Below are positions 8,694-16,737 of a stretch of DNA of 46,092 nucleotides, piece after piece. The stretch is from DASTHS01 sp035718085. Its GTDB lineage: Bacteria; Actinomycetota; Acidimicrobiia; Acidimicrobiales; Palsa-688. The translations under genes were made by a program, and so were the position numbers. The stretch lies in assembly GCA_035718085.1 (NCBI GenBank), contig DASTHS010000008.1:1-46092 (forward strand). Direction: 5' to 3'. The notes under the pieces are model-generated. The model saw nothing but the letters and a program-made list of their open reading frames with translations, had not been told where the DNA came from and did not search any database. Positions within the stretch are counted from its first letter, which is position 1; every line of letters starts with the position of its first letter.

Positions 8694-9278
8694 GTGCCCG
8701 ACACCAACCCCAGCGAGAGCATGGACGCCGAGGGCCTGCCGTCCCTCGAAGACCGCCCGCCCGGCATCGACGTCGACCTGGAGCAGGACGGCCTGGTGGT
8801 ACCGCGCGACCATCCCATCGTCGTCGGTGACGACCCGGCCTACCCGGTGACCCCCGCCGAGCAGCGCCAGACCGAGACGGTCGCCGAGCGGGCCGCGCGC
8901 GAGCTGCCCGACGTCGGCGCCGACGAGCTGAACGTCGGGGGCGGCGCCCGCCACGGCGACCAGGTGCGGCCCACCCCCCTCGGCGGCACCGACGACGAGG
9001 CGCTCGGCGGCCTCACCGCCGACCCGTCGGCCGTCGCCGAGGGCGTCGACGCCGACGCGCCGCTCGGCACCGACCTGGCCGACGACGACCTGGTCGCCAC
9101 CACGGCGACCGACGGGACCGCGGGCCGGTTCTACGAACCTGATTCGGGTGACGGGGTCGACTTCGACGACGAGCCGGCGGCCGTGGCCTACTCGGCCGAG
9201 GCCACCGACGACGGGCTGTCGGCCGAGGAGGCCGCCGTGCACCTGACCGACGACCTGCCGGGGGGAAGCACCCGATGA
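8694..9278 (+). CDS. DUF5709-like acidic protein
   Basis: 194-aa very acidic, soluble, low-complexity protein. The C-terminal pattern (GRFYEPDSG ... GLSAEEAAVHLTDD) and an internal ARELPDVGADEL segment resemble the actinobacterial DUF5709 family, whose function is unknown. GTG at 8694 has GGGGGG seven bases upstream; GTG at 8688, overlapping the previous stop, is an alternative. Its stop overlaps the ATG of the downstream DksA-like gene, so the two are translationally coupled. Family assignment rests on remembered motifs. Confidence 0.7.
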   Translation: MPDTNPSESMDAEGLPSLEDRPPGIDVDLEQDGLVVPRDHPIVVGDDPAYPVTPAEQRQTETVAERAARELPDVGADELNVGGGARHGDQVRPTPLGGTDDEALGGLTADPSAVAEGVDADAPLGTDLADDDLVATTATDGTAGRFYEPDSGDGVDFDDEPAAVAYSAEATDDGLSAEEAAVHLTDDLPGGSTR

Positions 9279-9670
9279 GCGATCCCCGCACCCGCCTCCT
9301 CGAGGAGCGCGAGCGGCTGGCAGCGACGGCTCGCGCCGCGACCGGCGGCATCGACGACGGCAGCGAGGGGGCCGCCATGAACGAGCTGTCGACCTACGAC
9401 CAGCACCCGGCCGACGTCGGCACGGAGACCTTCATGCGGGAGGCCGACGAGAGCATCGCCGAGTCGGTGCGCGCCGAGCTCGCAGAGGTCGACGCCGCCC
9501 TCGCCCGGGTCGACGACGGCTCCTACGGCACCTGCCAGGCGTGCGGGCGGCCCATCGGCGCGGAGCGTCTCGACGCCCTGCCGGCCACCCGCTTCTGCGT
9601 CGACGACGCCGCCCGGGCCGAGGCCGAGGCCGTGCGGGCCGCCGGCCCTCTCGTCGACCCCGACATCTGA
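9275..9670 (+). CDS. TraR/DksA-family zinc-finger-like protein with one zinc ligand replaced
   Basis: 131-aa protein with the DksA/TraR layout: an N-terminal helical region (coiled-coil-like, residues 5-82) and a C-terminal finger YGTCQACGRPIG...RFCVDD. C87, C90 and C108 are present, but the fourth ligand expected at position 111 is Asp. Similar substitutions occur in actinobacterial DksA relatives; whether it still binds zinc is unclear. Family members act on RNA polymerase through the secondary channel. It overlaps the upstream acidic protein gene by ATGA and closes that coupled unit. Confidence 0.88.
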   Translation: MSDPRTRLLEERERLAATARAATGGIDDGSEGAAMNELSTYDQHPADVGTETFMREADESIAESVRAELAEVDAALARVDDGSYGTCQACGRPIGAERLDALPATRFCVDDAARAEAEAVRAAGPLVDPDI

Positions 9671-9752
9671 CGCCGTCGGCCGCCCCGACCGGGACGCCTG
9701 ACCACGACACCCGACCCCGTCACCTGACCGTGACGTCTGGCCCGGCCCGCCG

Positions 9753-10568
9753 CTACCCCCCGGTGGGGTCGCCGGCCGGGCCGTCGGCGTCGCCCAACCG
9801 GGCGAAGGCGGGAAGGCGACGTTCGATCAGCGCGGCGGCGCCCTCCCGGGCGTCGGCCCGGTCGAGGGCGGCGTACTGCACGGCGTCGACCTCCTCGAGG
9901 GCGTCGGCATAGGTGACGCCGTACCCCTCGTAGACCAGCCGCTTGGTGTCGGCCAGCGAGGCCGGTGACACGTTCCCGGCCAGGTCGACGAGGTAGCGGC
10001 GGGCCGCGGCCAGCAGGTCGTCGGGCTCGACCACCTGCTGCACGAGACCGAGGCGGGCCGCCTCGGCCGCGTCGATGCGCCGCGACGACCACAGCAGGTC
10101 GAGGGCAGCGCCGGTGCCGATCAGGCGGGGCAGGATCCAGCTGGTCCCGTGCTCGGCGATGAGCCCGCGCTTGGAGAAGACCGTCGTGAACTGGGCGGCG
10201 CTCGACGCGATGCGCAGGTCGGCCATGGCCGCCAGCACGAAGCCGCCGCCGGCGGCGACCCCGTTGACGGCGGCGATGACCGGCTTGGGCACGCGCAGCA
10301 GCCAGGTGAACATGCCCGGCGGTCCGTCGGCGACCGGTCGGGTCGACGACCCGGCGGTGGCGGTGGCCTGCAGCACCGACGCGTCGAGCCCGGAGCAGAA
10401 GCCGCGGCCGGACCCGGTGACCACGATGCCCACCACCCGGCGGTCGGCGACGGCGGCGTCGACCGCTCGCCGCAGCTCTGCGAGCATCGGCAGGGTCAGG
10501 GCGTTGAGCGTCTCGGGGCGGTCGAGGGTGATGGTGCACACCGGGTCGTCGATCTCCACGCGCAGCAT
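9753..10568 (-). CDS. Enoyl-CoA hydratase/isomerase family protein
   Basis: 271-aa crotonase-fold protein acting on CoA thioesters, probably in beta-oxidation or degradation of unusual acids. Visible landmarks are ITLDRPETLNAL, the oxyanion-hole segments GFCSGLD and VAAGGGF, and the catalytic-loop region KRGLIAEHGTS with a Glu in the usual position. The ATG at 10568 has GGAGG eight bases upstream; a second ATG two codons earlier (10574) sits too close to that site but cannot be excluded. It is convergent with the DksA-like gene and lies downstream of an unrelated anchored protein on the same strand. Confidence 0.9.
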   Translation of the reverse strand: MLRVEIDDPVCTITLDRPETLNALTLPMLAELRRAVDAAVADRRVVGIVVTGSGRGFCSGLDASVLQATATAGSSTRPVADGPPGMFTWLLRVPKPVIAAVNGVAAGGGFVLAAMADLRIASSAAQFTTVFSKRGLIAEHGTSWILPRLIGTGAALDLLWSSRRIDAAEAARLGLVQQVVEPDDLLAAARRYLVDLAGNVSPASLADTKRLVYEGYGVTYADALEEVDAVQYAALDRADAREGAAALIERRLPAFARLGDADGPAGDPTGG

Positions 10569-10672
10569 GGTCATCGCCTCCTGCGGGTCGGCCGGCAGGT
10601 CGGGGCCGGCGCCTGGCTGCTGGGCATGGGCGCACCGTAGGCCGCTGGCGGGGCCGGCGCCCGGGCCCCGGG

Positions 10673-11815
10673 TCACCCTCCTGCGGTCGCCGTGCCGCCG
10701 CCGGCCGCCCCGTCGCCGGCCGCCCCGCCGGTCAGGTCGTAGCGGCCGGCGAGGAAGTCGCCTTCGATGGCCTTGACCGTGTCGTTGTCGGTGGAGCAGG
10801 TGACGGCCACCGCGGCCAGGTCGGTGGGGTCGTCGGTCCAGCCGAACACGGTGAACGCGGCGGCCGTCGCCCGGGTCTGGTCGCCGCCGGCGCACAGGTC
10901 GGCGACGTCGTTGCCGTTGCCGAGCGCGAAGTTCGTGCCCTGGAACACGAACTGGCTGCCGGTCTGCTCACCCGCCGTGGAGGTCACCGGGTTCTCGCAG
11001 TAGCTCCCGCTGGCGGCGTTCACGGTCAGGCCCAGGCCGGCGCAGTCACCCACCCCGGCGGCCAGGCCGTTGCCCTGGAGCAGGCTGGCGGAGTAGAAGT
11101 CGTCGGCCTGCTGGCTCTGGGGGTACTGCAGGTAGACCACGCTGTCGGCGTCGGGCACCGACGCCCCGCTGCACACGACCTGGCCGCCGGCCCGGGGGTC
11201 GAGGTAGTCGGCGACGACCGACGCCGTGCAATCGGCGCGGAACGATGCCGGCACCTCGGCGCCCAAGCCGCCGCTCGACGTGCCCGGCGCGGTCGTGGCC
11301 GGGCCGGGGCCCGGGGCCGACGGGTCGGGCACGCTGCCCGGGCCGATGGTGGCGGCCGGGGAGCTCGCCGACGGACCGGGCCGCGAGGTGGCCGCCGGCA
11401 CGCCGTGGGCCGCCGACCGGGTCGGTCGGTCGGCGATGACGAGGCCGAGGGCGACCCCGCCGCCGACCAGGCCGACGGCGGCGGCGACGCCCGCCGCCAC
11501 CTGCACCGTCCGACTGCGCCCCCGGACGTCCACTGGTGGGCCGGGCGGCCCCCCTGCGTCGGGGGCAGCGCCGGGCCCGAGGGCATCGCCGGCCCCGGGC
11601 CCGTCAACGGGCGCAGCGCCGGCGCCGGGCGTGGGCCCGGCCACGGGCGCAGCGCCGGCGTCGGGCGCAGCGCCGTCCTCGGAGGCGGGCCGGGCGAGCG
11701 GTGGGGTTGGCTGGCCGATCCGGGCCTGGGGGGCGGCCCAGGCCGCCCCGGCCGGGGCCACGTCGGCCCATCGGTCGGGCTGGTCGGCCGACGACGCTGG
11801 CTGATCGGGGCTCAT
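10673..11815 (-). CDS. Single-pass membrane protein with Cys-rich extracytoplasmic domain
   Basis: 380-aa protein of unknown function. Residues 1-100 are Pro/Ala/Gly-rich and likely cytoplasmic, residues ~105-127 form one TM helix, then comes a Pro/Ser/Thr linker (~130-185). The extracytoplasmic domain of ~180 residues has six cysteines (RADC, VVCSG, GDCAG, SYCEN, DLCAG, VTCST), suggesting three disulfides. The ATG at 11815 has GTGAGGA about six bases upstream. The layout resembles extracytoplasmic domains attached to actinobacterial septum-formation or sensor proteins, but no family is claimed. Confidence 0.75.
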   Translation of the reverse strand: MSPDQPASSADQPDRWADVAPAGAAWAAPQARIGQPTPPLARPASEDGAAPDAGAAPVAGPTPGAGAAPVDGPGAGDALGPGAAPDAGGPPGPPVDVRGRSRTVQVAAGVAAAVGLVGGGVALGLVIADRPTRSAAHGVPAATSRPGPSASSPAATIGPGSVPDPSAPGPGPATTAPGTSSGGLGAEVPASFRADCTASVVADYLDPRAGGQVVCSGASVPDADSVVYLQYPQSQQADDFYSASLLQGNGLAAGVGDCAGLGLTVNAASGSYCENPVTSTAGEQTGSQFVFQGTNFALGNGNDVADLCAGGDQTRATAAAFTVFGWTDDPTDLAAVAVTCSTDNDTVKAIEGDFLAGRYDLTGGAAGDGAAGGGTATAGG

Positions 11816-11880
11816 GGCGTCCTCACCGCGGCGGAGGGGCCGGCGGGGATGGCCCCCGACCGGCGCCGGCGACGTTACCG

Positions 11881-11906
11881 GGGGCCGCCCACGACCGGGC
11901 GGCCCC
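11881..11906 (-). terminator. Hairpin terminator after yceI-like gene
   Basis: GGGGCCGCCC and GGGCGGCCCC form a perfect 10-bp stem with a 6-nt loop, about 45 bases beyond the stop of the YceI gene on the minus strand and upstream of the next minus-strand gene. Confidence 0.6.
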
Positions 11907-11952
11907 GGCGATCAGGTGATCGGGCGATCAGCCGATCCGGTGACCCGGGCGG

Positions 11953-12510
11953 TCAGGCCGACTTGATGGCCGACACGTCGAACTCGAGGGTCACCTTCTC
12001 GCCGATCAGCACGCCGCCGGTCTCGAGCGGCGCGTTCCAGCTCAGGTTCCAGTCTTTGCGGTTGACCTGCACGCTGACCTCCAGGCCGATGCGCTCGTTG
12101 CCGAACGGGTCCTTGGCCGGGCCAGACACCTCGAGGTCGAAGGCGATCGACTTGGTCACGCCCTTCATGGTGAGGTCACCGGTCACCCGGTAGGTGTCGT
12201 CGCCTGCCGCCTCGATGGCGGTGCTGGCGAAGGTGATCTCCGGGTACGTGTCGGGCTCGAAGAAGTCGTTGGTGCGCAGGTGGTTGTCGCGGTCGGCGTT
12301 GCCGGTGTTGATGCTGGCCACCTGGATGGTCGCGCTGAAGCTCGAGGCCGCCGGGTTCCCGGCGTCGAAGGTGCCCGAGCCGGTCACGTCGGTGAAGGCG
12401 CCGCGGACCTTGGTCACCATGGCGTGGCGAGCCACGAAGCCGATGCGGGTGTGGCTGGGGTCGAGGCTGTAGGTCCCGGTGCGGGGGTCGGTGCTGGTCG
12501 TGCTGCTCAT
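11953..12510 (-). CDS. YceI family protein
   Basis: 185-aa lipocalin-like YceI protein, a beta-barrel that in known members binds polyisoprenoids or amides. Typical blocks are visible: TYSLDPSHTRIGFVARHAMV, HLRTNDFFEPDTYPEITF, VTGDLTMKGVTKSIAFDLE and a closing GEKVTLEFDVSA. There is no signal peptide, which is usual for actinobacterial cytoplasmic YceI proteins. AAGGAG precedes the ATG by seven bases. A near-perfect inverted repeat lies about 57 bp upstream of the start, consistent with repressor control. Confidence 0.93.
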   Translation of the reverse strand: MSSTTSTDPRTGTYSLDPSHTRIGFVARHAMVTKVRGAFTDVTGSGTFDAGNPAASSFSATIQVASINTGNADRDNHLRTNDFFEPDTYPEITFASTAIEAAGDDTYRVTGDLTMKGVTKSIAFDLEVSGPAKDPFGNERIGLEVSVQVNRKDWNLSWNAPLETGGVLIGEKVTLEFDVSAIKSA

Positions 12511-12566
12511 GTCGCGCTCCTTGGCATTGGATCGGTGCGGCGGCTGCCGTCATCCTCCTCCAACGT

Positions 12567-12582
12567 AGTTGACACGTCAACT
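12567..12582 (-). promoter_or_regulatory. Palindromic operator upstream of YceI gene
   Basis: AGTTGAC-ac-GTCAACT is an inverted repeat with 7-bp arms, 57-72 bases before the YceI start. On the minus strand it contains TTGACG, a -35-like box. The form resembles MarR-family operators that often sit before YceI genes; no MarR gene is in the window. Confidence 0.6.
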
Positions 12583-12680
12583 CTTCCCGAAGCGCGACAG
12601 TTCTTGGCGCGAGCGACCGGACGGCGACGCCGGGCCCGCGCGGCGATCGGGCCGAGACCGCCCGGCCCCGGCCCCGTGCG

Positions 12681-13994
12681 TCAGTTGCGGGGCAGGTCCT
12701 TGAACGGCGTGATCCGGTCGTTGTTGGGCTCCTTGGGCAGGCCCAGCACCCGCTCACCGATGATGTTGCGCTGGATCTGATCGGTGCCGCCGTAGATCGG
12801 GGGGCCCTGGGTGAACAGCGCCGAGCCGGTGACCATGGCGCCGAACCCACCGTCGGGCAGCCCGTCGAAGCCGCTGGTGTCCTGGTCGCCGTAGGCGTGC
12901 AGCGTGCCGCGGGCGCCGAGGATCTGCAGGCCGAGGTCGCGCTGGAGGCGCAGCAGGTTCGACATCGACAGCTTGGCGATGTTGCCGACGCCGGGCACGT
13001 CGCTGCCCGCGGCGCGCAGCGCCTTCGACCGCAGGGTGGTCATGCGGCCGAGCTCGTTGAGGACGTAGAGCTGGGCCAGACCCTGCCGGATGATGGGGTC
13101 GGTGGCCGTGCCCATGGCCTGGGCGATGCCATGGAGCAGCTTGAACCCGCCACCCAGGCCGCCGGGGCCTCCAGAGCTGCGCCGGGCGCGGCGGCCGCCG
13201 ACGAGGTCGCCGGCCCGCTTGACCAGGTCGTTGACGACGGTGCCGGGGGTGGCGGTACCGCCGGCGGCCGACCCGCCGCCGGCGCCGAGGCCGGCCCGCT
13301 CGAACATCAGGGTGGTGTTGGCCACCGCCCACCCGTTGTTCAGGCCGCCGATGATGGCGCTCTCGGGCACCCGGGCCTCGTTGATGAACACCTCGTTGAA
13401 CAGCGCCTGGCCGGTCATCTCCCGCAGGGGCCGCACCTCGACGCCGGGCTGGTGCATGTCGAAGGCGAAGTAGGTGATGCCCTGGTGCTTGGGGGCGTCG
13501 GGGTTGGTGCGGGCGAGCAGCATGCCCATGTCGGCGACGTGGCCGCCGGAGGTCCACACCTTCTGCCCGGTGATGACGTACTCGTCGCCGTCTTTGACCG
13601 CCTTGGTCGTGAGGCCGGCGAGGTCGGATCCGGCACCCGGCTCGGAGAAGAGCTGGCACCACGCCTTCTGCCCGGTGACGATGTCGCGCACGAACTGCTC
13701 GACCTGCTCGGGTGTGCCGTGGGTGGCGATCGTCGGTGCCGCGAGCAGGAGGCCCAGCCCGCCGGGGGCGCCGAGCGCGCCGAAGTCAGCGATGGCCTCC
13801 TGCACCCGGACCGTCTCGGCACGCGACAGCCCGTGGCCATAGGAGCCGTCGGGCAGCGACGGCGCCGCCCACCCGGCCGTGCCGAGCCGCTCCCACCACT
13901 CGGCGACGGTCAGGTCGGGGTCCCAGTTCTGCTCGAGCCACGCGGTGACCTGCGCCCCGACGTCGCTCCCGGCACCAGCCTCGGTGATCGCCAT
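12681..13994 (-). CDS. Acyl-CoA dehydrogenase family protein (FadE-like)
   Basis: 437-aa acyl-CoA dehydrogenase. Landmarks: LFSEPGAGSDLAGL (FAD/substrate loop), YVITGQKVWTSGGH, FNEVFINEARVPES, and the C-terminal PIYGGTDQIQRNIIGERVLGLP. The helical domain carries a Gly/Ser-rich insert (about residues 245-285: AGGGSAAGG ... RRSSGGPGGLGGG), unusual for the family but seen in some long-chain or sterol-type FadE relatives. No Shine-Dalgarno is present. A TACCCT box lies 7 bases before the ATG, embedded in a perfect palindrome, suggesting a repressible leaderless transcript. The substrate is not deducible. Confidence 0.92.
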   Translation of the reverse strand: MAITEAGAGSDVGAQVTAWLEQNWDPDLTVAEWWERLGTAGWAAPSLPDGSYGHGLSRAETVRVQEAIADFGALGAPGGLGLLLAAPTIATHGTPEQVEQFVRDIVTGQKAWCQLFSEPGAGSDLAGLTTKAVKDGDEYVITGQKVWTSGGHVADMGMLLARTNPDAPKHQGITYFAFDMHQPGVEVRPLREMTGQALFNEVFINEARVPESAIIGGLNNGWAVANTTLMFERAGLGAGGGSAAGGTATPGTVVNDLVKRAGDLVGGRRARRSSGGPGGLGGGFKLLHGIAQAMGTATDPIIRQGLAQLYVLNELGRMTTLRSKALRAAGSDVPGVGNIAKLSMSNLLRLQRDLGLQILGARGTLHAYGDQDTSGFDGLPDGGFGAMVTGSALFTQGPPIYGGTDQIQRNIIGERVLGLPKEPNNDRITPFKDLPRN

Positions 13995-14001
13995 GGCCGC
14001 A

Positions 14002-14007
14002 AGGGTA
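14002..14007 (-). promoter_or_regulatory. -10 box for leaderless acyl-CoA dehydrogenase mRNA
   Basis: TACCCT on the minus strand, followed by exactly seven bases and the ATG at 13994, so transcription would begin at or next to the start codon. No ribosome-binding site is visible. Confidence 0.55.
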
Positions 14008-14023
14008 CACCGGCCGGTGTACC
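14004..14023. promoter_or_regulatory. Perfect 20-bp palindrome (likely repressor operator)
   Basis: Half-site GGTACACCGG followed directly by its complement, with no mismatch. It overlaps the -10 box of the acyl-CoA dehydrogenase gene and ends ten bases before its start codon. Length and symmetry fit a TetR-family operator, of the kind controlling many actinobacterial fatty-acid or sterol catabolism genes. The regulator gene is not in the window. Confidence 0.7.
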
Positions 14024-14054
14024 TACGGCCAAGGCGGGGCAGCGGCGGCGCCGG

Positions 14055-15458
14055 TCAGCCGGCCAGCGCCGCCGCCAGCGCCCGGAGGGGCGGCTCGTAG
14101 GCCTCGGCGTGGGTGGGGAAGGGGTGCACCACGTCGGCGAGCACGCGGATCGGCACCGCAGCGCGCACGGCGAGCACCGCCTCGCCGATGAGCTCGTCGG
14201 CGCCGGGGCCGACCACGGTGGCGCCCACGAGCTGCCCGCTGGCCCGGTCGGCGACCAGCACGATCAGCCCGGCGTCGACGCCGTCGGTCGAGCCCCGAGC
14301 GGTCTGGTCGAGGCCCATGGCCTCGACGAGCACGTCGATGCCGGCGGCCCGCGCCGCCGCCTCGGTCAGCCCCACGGCGGCCAGCGCCGGTGCGGTGTAG
14401 ACGGCGCGGGGGATGGCCCGGGTATCGGCCCGCCGGTCACCCCCGGAGAGGTTGTCGGCGATCACCCTCGACTGGTAGTTGGCGGTGTGGGTGTAAGGCG
14501 CCACGCCGGTGACGTCGCCGGCCGCCCACACGCCGGGGGCGCCGACGACCCGGCAGTGGTCGTCGACGCGCAGCTCGGAGGGGTCGATGCCGAGCACGTC
14601 GAGGCCGATGCCGTCGCTGTTGGGGCGCCGCCCCGTGACGACCAGCAGCCGGTCGACCTCGAGGACCGTGCCGTCGTCGAGGCGCACGGTGACCGGGGCG
14701 CCCGTCGGGGCGCCCGGGGCGGGGCCCGCCACCGCGTCGGCCTTCGCGCCCAGGTGCAGGCGCACGTCGCCGGCGGTGAGGGCGTCGGCCAGCAGGGCCG
14801 ACGCCCGCGGCTCCTCGCGGTCGACGAGGCGGTCGGCGCTCTCGACCAGGTGCACCTCGACGCCGAAGGCGGCGTAGACCTGCGCCAGCTCGCAGCCGAT
14901 GGGGCCGCCGCCGAGGACGGCGAGGCGGCCGGGGAGCTCGGGCGACGAGAGGGCGGTGTCGCTGGTCCAGTAGTCGACGGTGTCGAGGCCGTCGATCGGC
15001 GGGATCACCGGGCGCGAGCCGGTGGCGACCACCAGGTCGCGGTAGCGCAGCTGCTGCTCGCTTCCGTCGTCGGCGGTCACGGTCACCACGCCGGGGGCCG
15101 TGATGCGGCCGCGGCCGCGGTGGAGGGTGGCGCCCGCGGCGCGCAGGCCGTCGGCGTTGGCCGCGTCGTCGCGCCCGTCGCTGAGCTCGTCGCGGCGGGC
15201 GACGGCCACCCTCCAGGCGTCGGCCGGGTCGTCGAGGTCGACCGGGGCGGCCGTGGCGCCGACCGTGTGGGCGGCGAAGGCCAGGCTCCGCACGTGGGCC
15301 GACCGCAGCAGCGCCTTGGAGGGCACGCACGCCACGAACGGGCACTCCCCCCCGACCCGGCTGGCCTCGATCACGTCGACGCGCCGGCCCCGCACCCCCT
15401 GCCAGACCCACTCCGCCCCGGAGCCACCTCCGAGCACCACCACATCGGCGTCGATCAT
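14055..15458 (-). CDS. FAD-dependent pyridine nucleotide-disulfide oxidoreductase
   Basis: 467-aa flavoprotein of the dihydrolipoamide dehydrogenase / mercuric reductase / mycothione reductase superfamily. FAD-binding VVVLGGGSGAE begins at residue 6; the redox disulfide is C39/C44 in GGECPFVACVPSKALL. The NAD(P)-binding GGGPIGCELAQVYAAFG and the second FAD motif GVWAAGDVTGVAPYTH follow. The C-terminal HPFPTHAE (H445-E452) supplies the usual His-Glu pair. The GGECPF variant differs from the classical GGTCLNVGC and is common in uncharacterised actinobacterial members, so the substrate is open. ATG 15458 is preferred because GGGGAGG lies eight bases upstream; GTG 15464 is the alternative. Confidence 0.88.
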   Translation of the reverse strand: MIDADVVVLGGGSGAEWVWQGVRGRRVDVIEASRVGGECPFVACVPSKALLRSAHVRSLAFAAHTVGATAAPVDLDDPADAWRVAVARRDELSDGRDDAANADGLRAAGATLHRGRGRITAPGVVTVTADDGSEQQLRYRDLVVATGSRPVIPPIDGLDTVDYWTSDTALSSPELPGRLAVLGGGPIGCELAQVYAAFGVEVHLVESADRLVDREEPRASALLADALTAGDVRLHLGAKADAVAGPAPGAPTGAPVTVRLDDGTVLEVDRLLVVTGRRPNSDGIGLDVLGIDPSELRVDDHCRVVGAPGVWAAGDVTGVAPYTHTANYQSRVIADNLSGGDRRADTRAIPRAVYTAPALAAVGLTEAAARAAGIDVLVEAMGLDQTARGSTDGVDAGLIVLVADRASGQLVGATVVGPGADELIGEAVLAVRAAVPIRVLADVVHPFPTHAEAYEPPLRALAAALAG

Positions 15459-15498
15459 GCCCACATCCTCCCCTCGCGACCGCCGGACACCCCAGGTC

Positions 15499-16737
15499 CT
15501 ACCGGATGGGCGGCGGCGCCCCCCGGTCGGCGTGGCGTCGCTTGCCGCTCTGACCGCTGATGGGCCCGCTGCCGCTGCCGAGGGCCCGGGGCCCGGCGAA
15601 GGCTCCCGGTTCGGGACGGCCGCCGAGACGGCGGATGCCGGCCCCGACGCCGGCCACGGCGGCGGGCACGGCGTCGTAGAGGGTGATCGCCGGGCGACCG
15701 CGTGAGGCGGTGCGCCCCTCGTAGGCGAGGAAGGCCACCAGGTCGAGCAGCAGGAAGGCGATGATCAGCCGGTCGCGCCACGAGCGGGTGTGCACGAGCG
15801 ACCGGGCGGGCGAGTAGGGCAGCGCCGCCACCGGGGCCGCCGTCGCCGACCCGGCCGAGGCGGGCGCAGCGGCAGCCGGTGCCGCGCTGGCGCCTGGCAG
15901 CGGTGCCACCGCAGCGGGGGCAGCGACCATCGAGGAGGTGTCGGCGGGCAGCGACGAGGGCAGTGACGAGGGCAGCGCCGACGACGACGAGCCCGCCGCC
16001 GGGAGTGCAGCGTCGGGCGGCGGGCCCAGGGCCACCGGCGCCGACGAGCCGTCGGCGGGGGCTGCCGCGGTGGCGTCGGACGACCCGCCGGCTGCGGCGG
16101 TGTCGCTGCTCGGGGCGGTGCCGGGAGCGGCGGTCACGTCGGTGGCGGTGAGGGGCTGGAAGCTGGCGTCGAAGGTCGGCGACGTGCTCGCCGGGGCGCC
16201 CCCGGTGGGGAGGGCGCCACCGGTCGGGTCGCTCGGCGCCGACGGCAACAGCAGGACGTCGATCTCGCCGCCCGCCCCGACGAGGGTCGAGAGGTTGAAC
16301 ACCAGGCCGGTGCCGTCGGAGGTGGGCGTGCCCAGCACCGCCCCACCGCTGCAGTCGGCCTTCGGCAGCTCCGACCAGGCGCCGGCGCCGCTCGGGGGGG
16401 TCCAGGCGCTGGTGGTGGGGCAGGCCACGATGCTCACCGAGCTCGACGGCTGCGCCTGGGCGATCGGCAGGGTGACGGTCGGGTCGCTGGCCCCCCCGAC
16501 GAGGCTGAAGCGCACGGCCGACTCGGCGACGGGGCCGGCGGCGTTCGACGAGACGTACAGCCCGTTGGCCGGCACCTGCGGGGGCGGGGGGATCTGCCCG
16601 TCGGACTGCTCGGGCTCGTACCAGTAGCCCGACTGCAGCCCGGTGACCGTCGACCCGTCGGCGTGCCCGGGGCCGGCGACGAGCGCCACGACCAGGGGCA
16701 CGGCGGCTGCCGCGACCAGCGCCCGCCGGCGGGTCAC
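15499..16737 (-). CDS. Exported, C-terminally anchored protein of the transport operon
   Basis: 412-aa protein, not recognised. GTG 16737 overlaps the stop of the upstream MFS-ABC gene (GTGA), so it is the last coupled gene of the uptake operon. It has a signal peptide (TRRR then a hydrophobic stretch to ~residue 26) and a beta-rich domain of about 170 residues beginning YWYEPEQSDGQIPPPP with two cysteines. A long Ala/Pro/Ser linker follows, then one TM helix (~320-341) and a basic Gly/Arg-rich cytoplasmic tail. Position suggests an accessory extracytoplasmic subunit for the transporter, for example cell-wall spanning or solute capture; that is inference only. Confidence 0.75.
   Translation of the reverse strand: MTRRRALVAAAAVPLVVALVAGPGHADGSTVTGLQSGYWYEPEQSDGQIPPPPQVPANGLYVSSNAAGPVAESAVRFSLVGGASDPTVTLPIAQAQPSSSVSIVACPTTSAWTPPSGAGAWSELPKADCSGGAVLGTPTSDGTGLVFNLSTLVGAGGEIDVLLLPSAPSDPTGGALPTGGAPASTSPTFDASFQPLTATDVTAAPGTAPSSDTAAAGGSSDATAAAPADGSSAPVALGPPPDAALPAAGSSSSALPSSLPSSLPADTSSMVAAPAAVAPLPGASAAPAAAAPASAGSATAAPVAALPYSPARSLVHTRSWRDRLIIAFLLLDLVAFLAYEGRTASRGRPAITLYDAVPAAVAGVGAGIRRLGGRPEPGAFAGPRALGSGSGPISGQSGKRRHADRGAPPPIR

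Noticed and set aside
9718..9735. CGTCAC / GTGACG inverted repeat as terminator between convergent genes
   Set aside because: The stem is only six bases and weak; not enough to call.
12897..15560. 887-aa plus-strand open frame
   Set aside because: Antisense shadow of the FadE-like and disulfide-reductase genes; rich in Gly/Arg/Asp/His/Val without conserved motifs.
16734..16737. Frameshift splitting a single protein at the fusion/exported-protein junction
   Set aside because: The overlap is a clean GTGA with a purine-rich site upstream and a proper signal peptide after it, typical of coupled genes.
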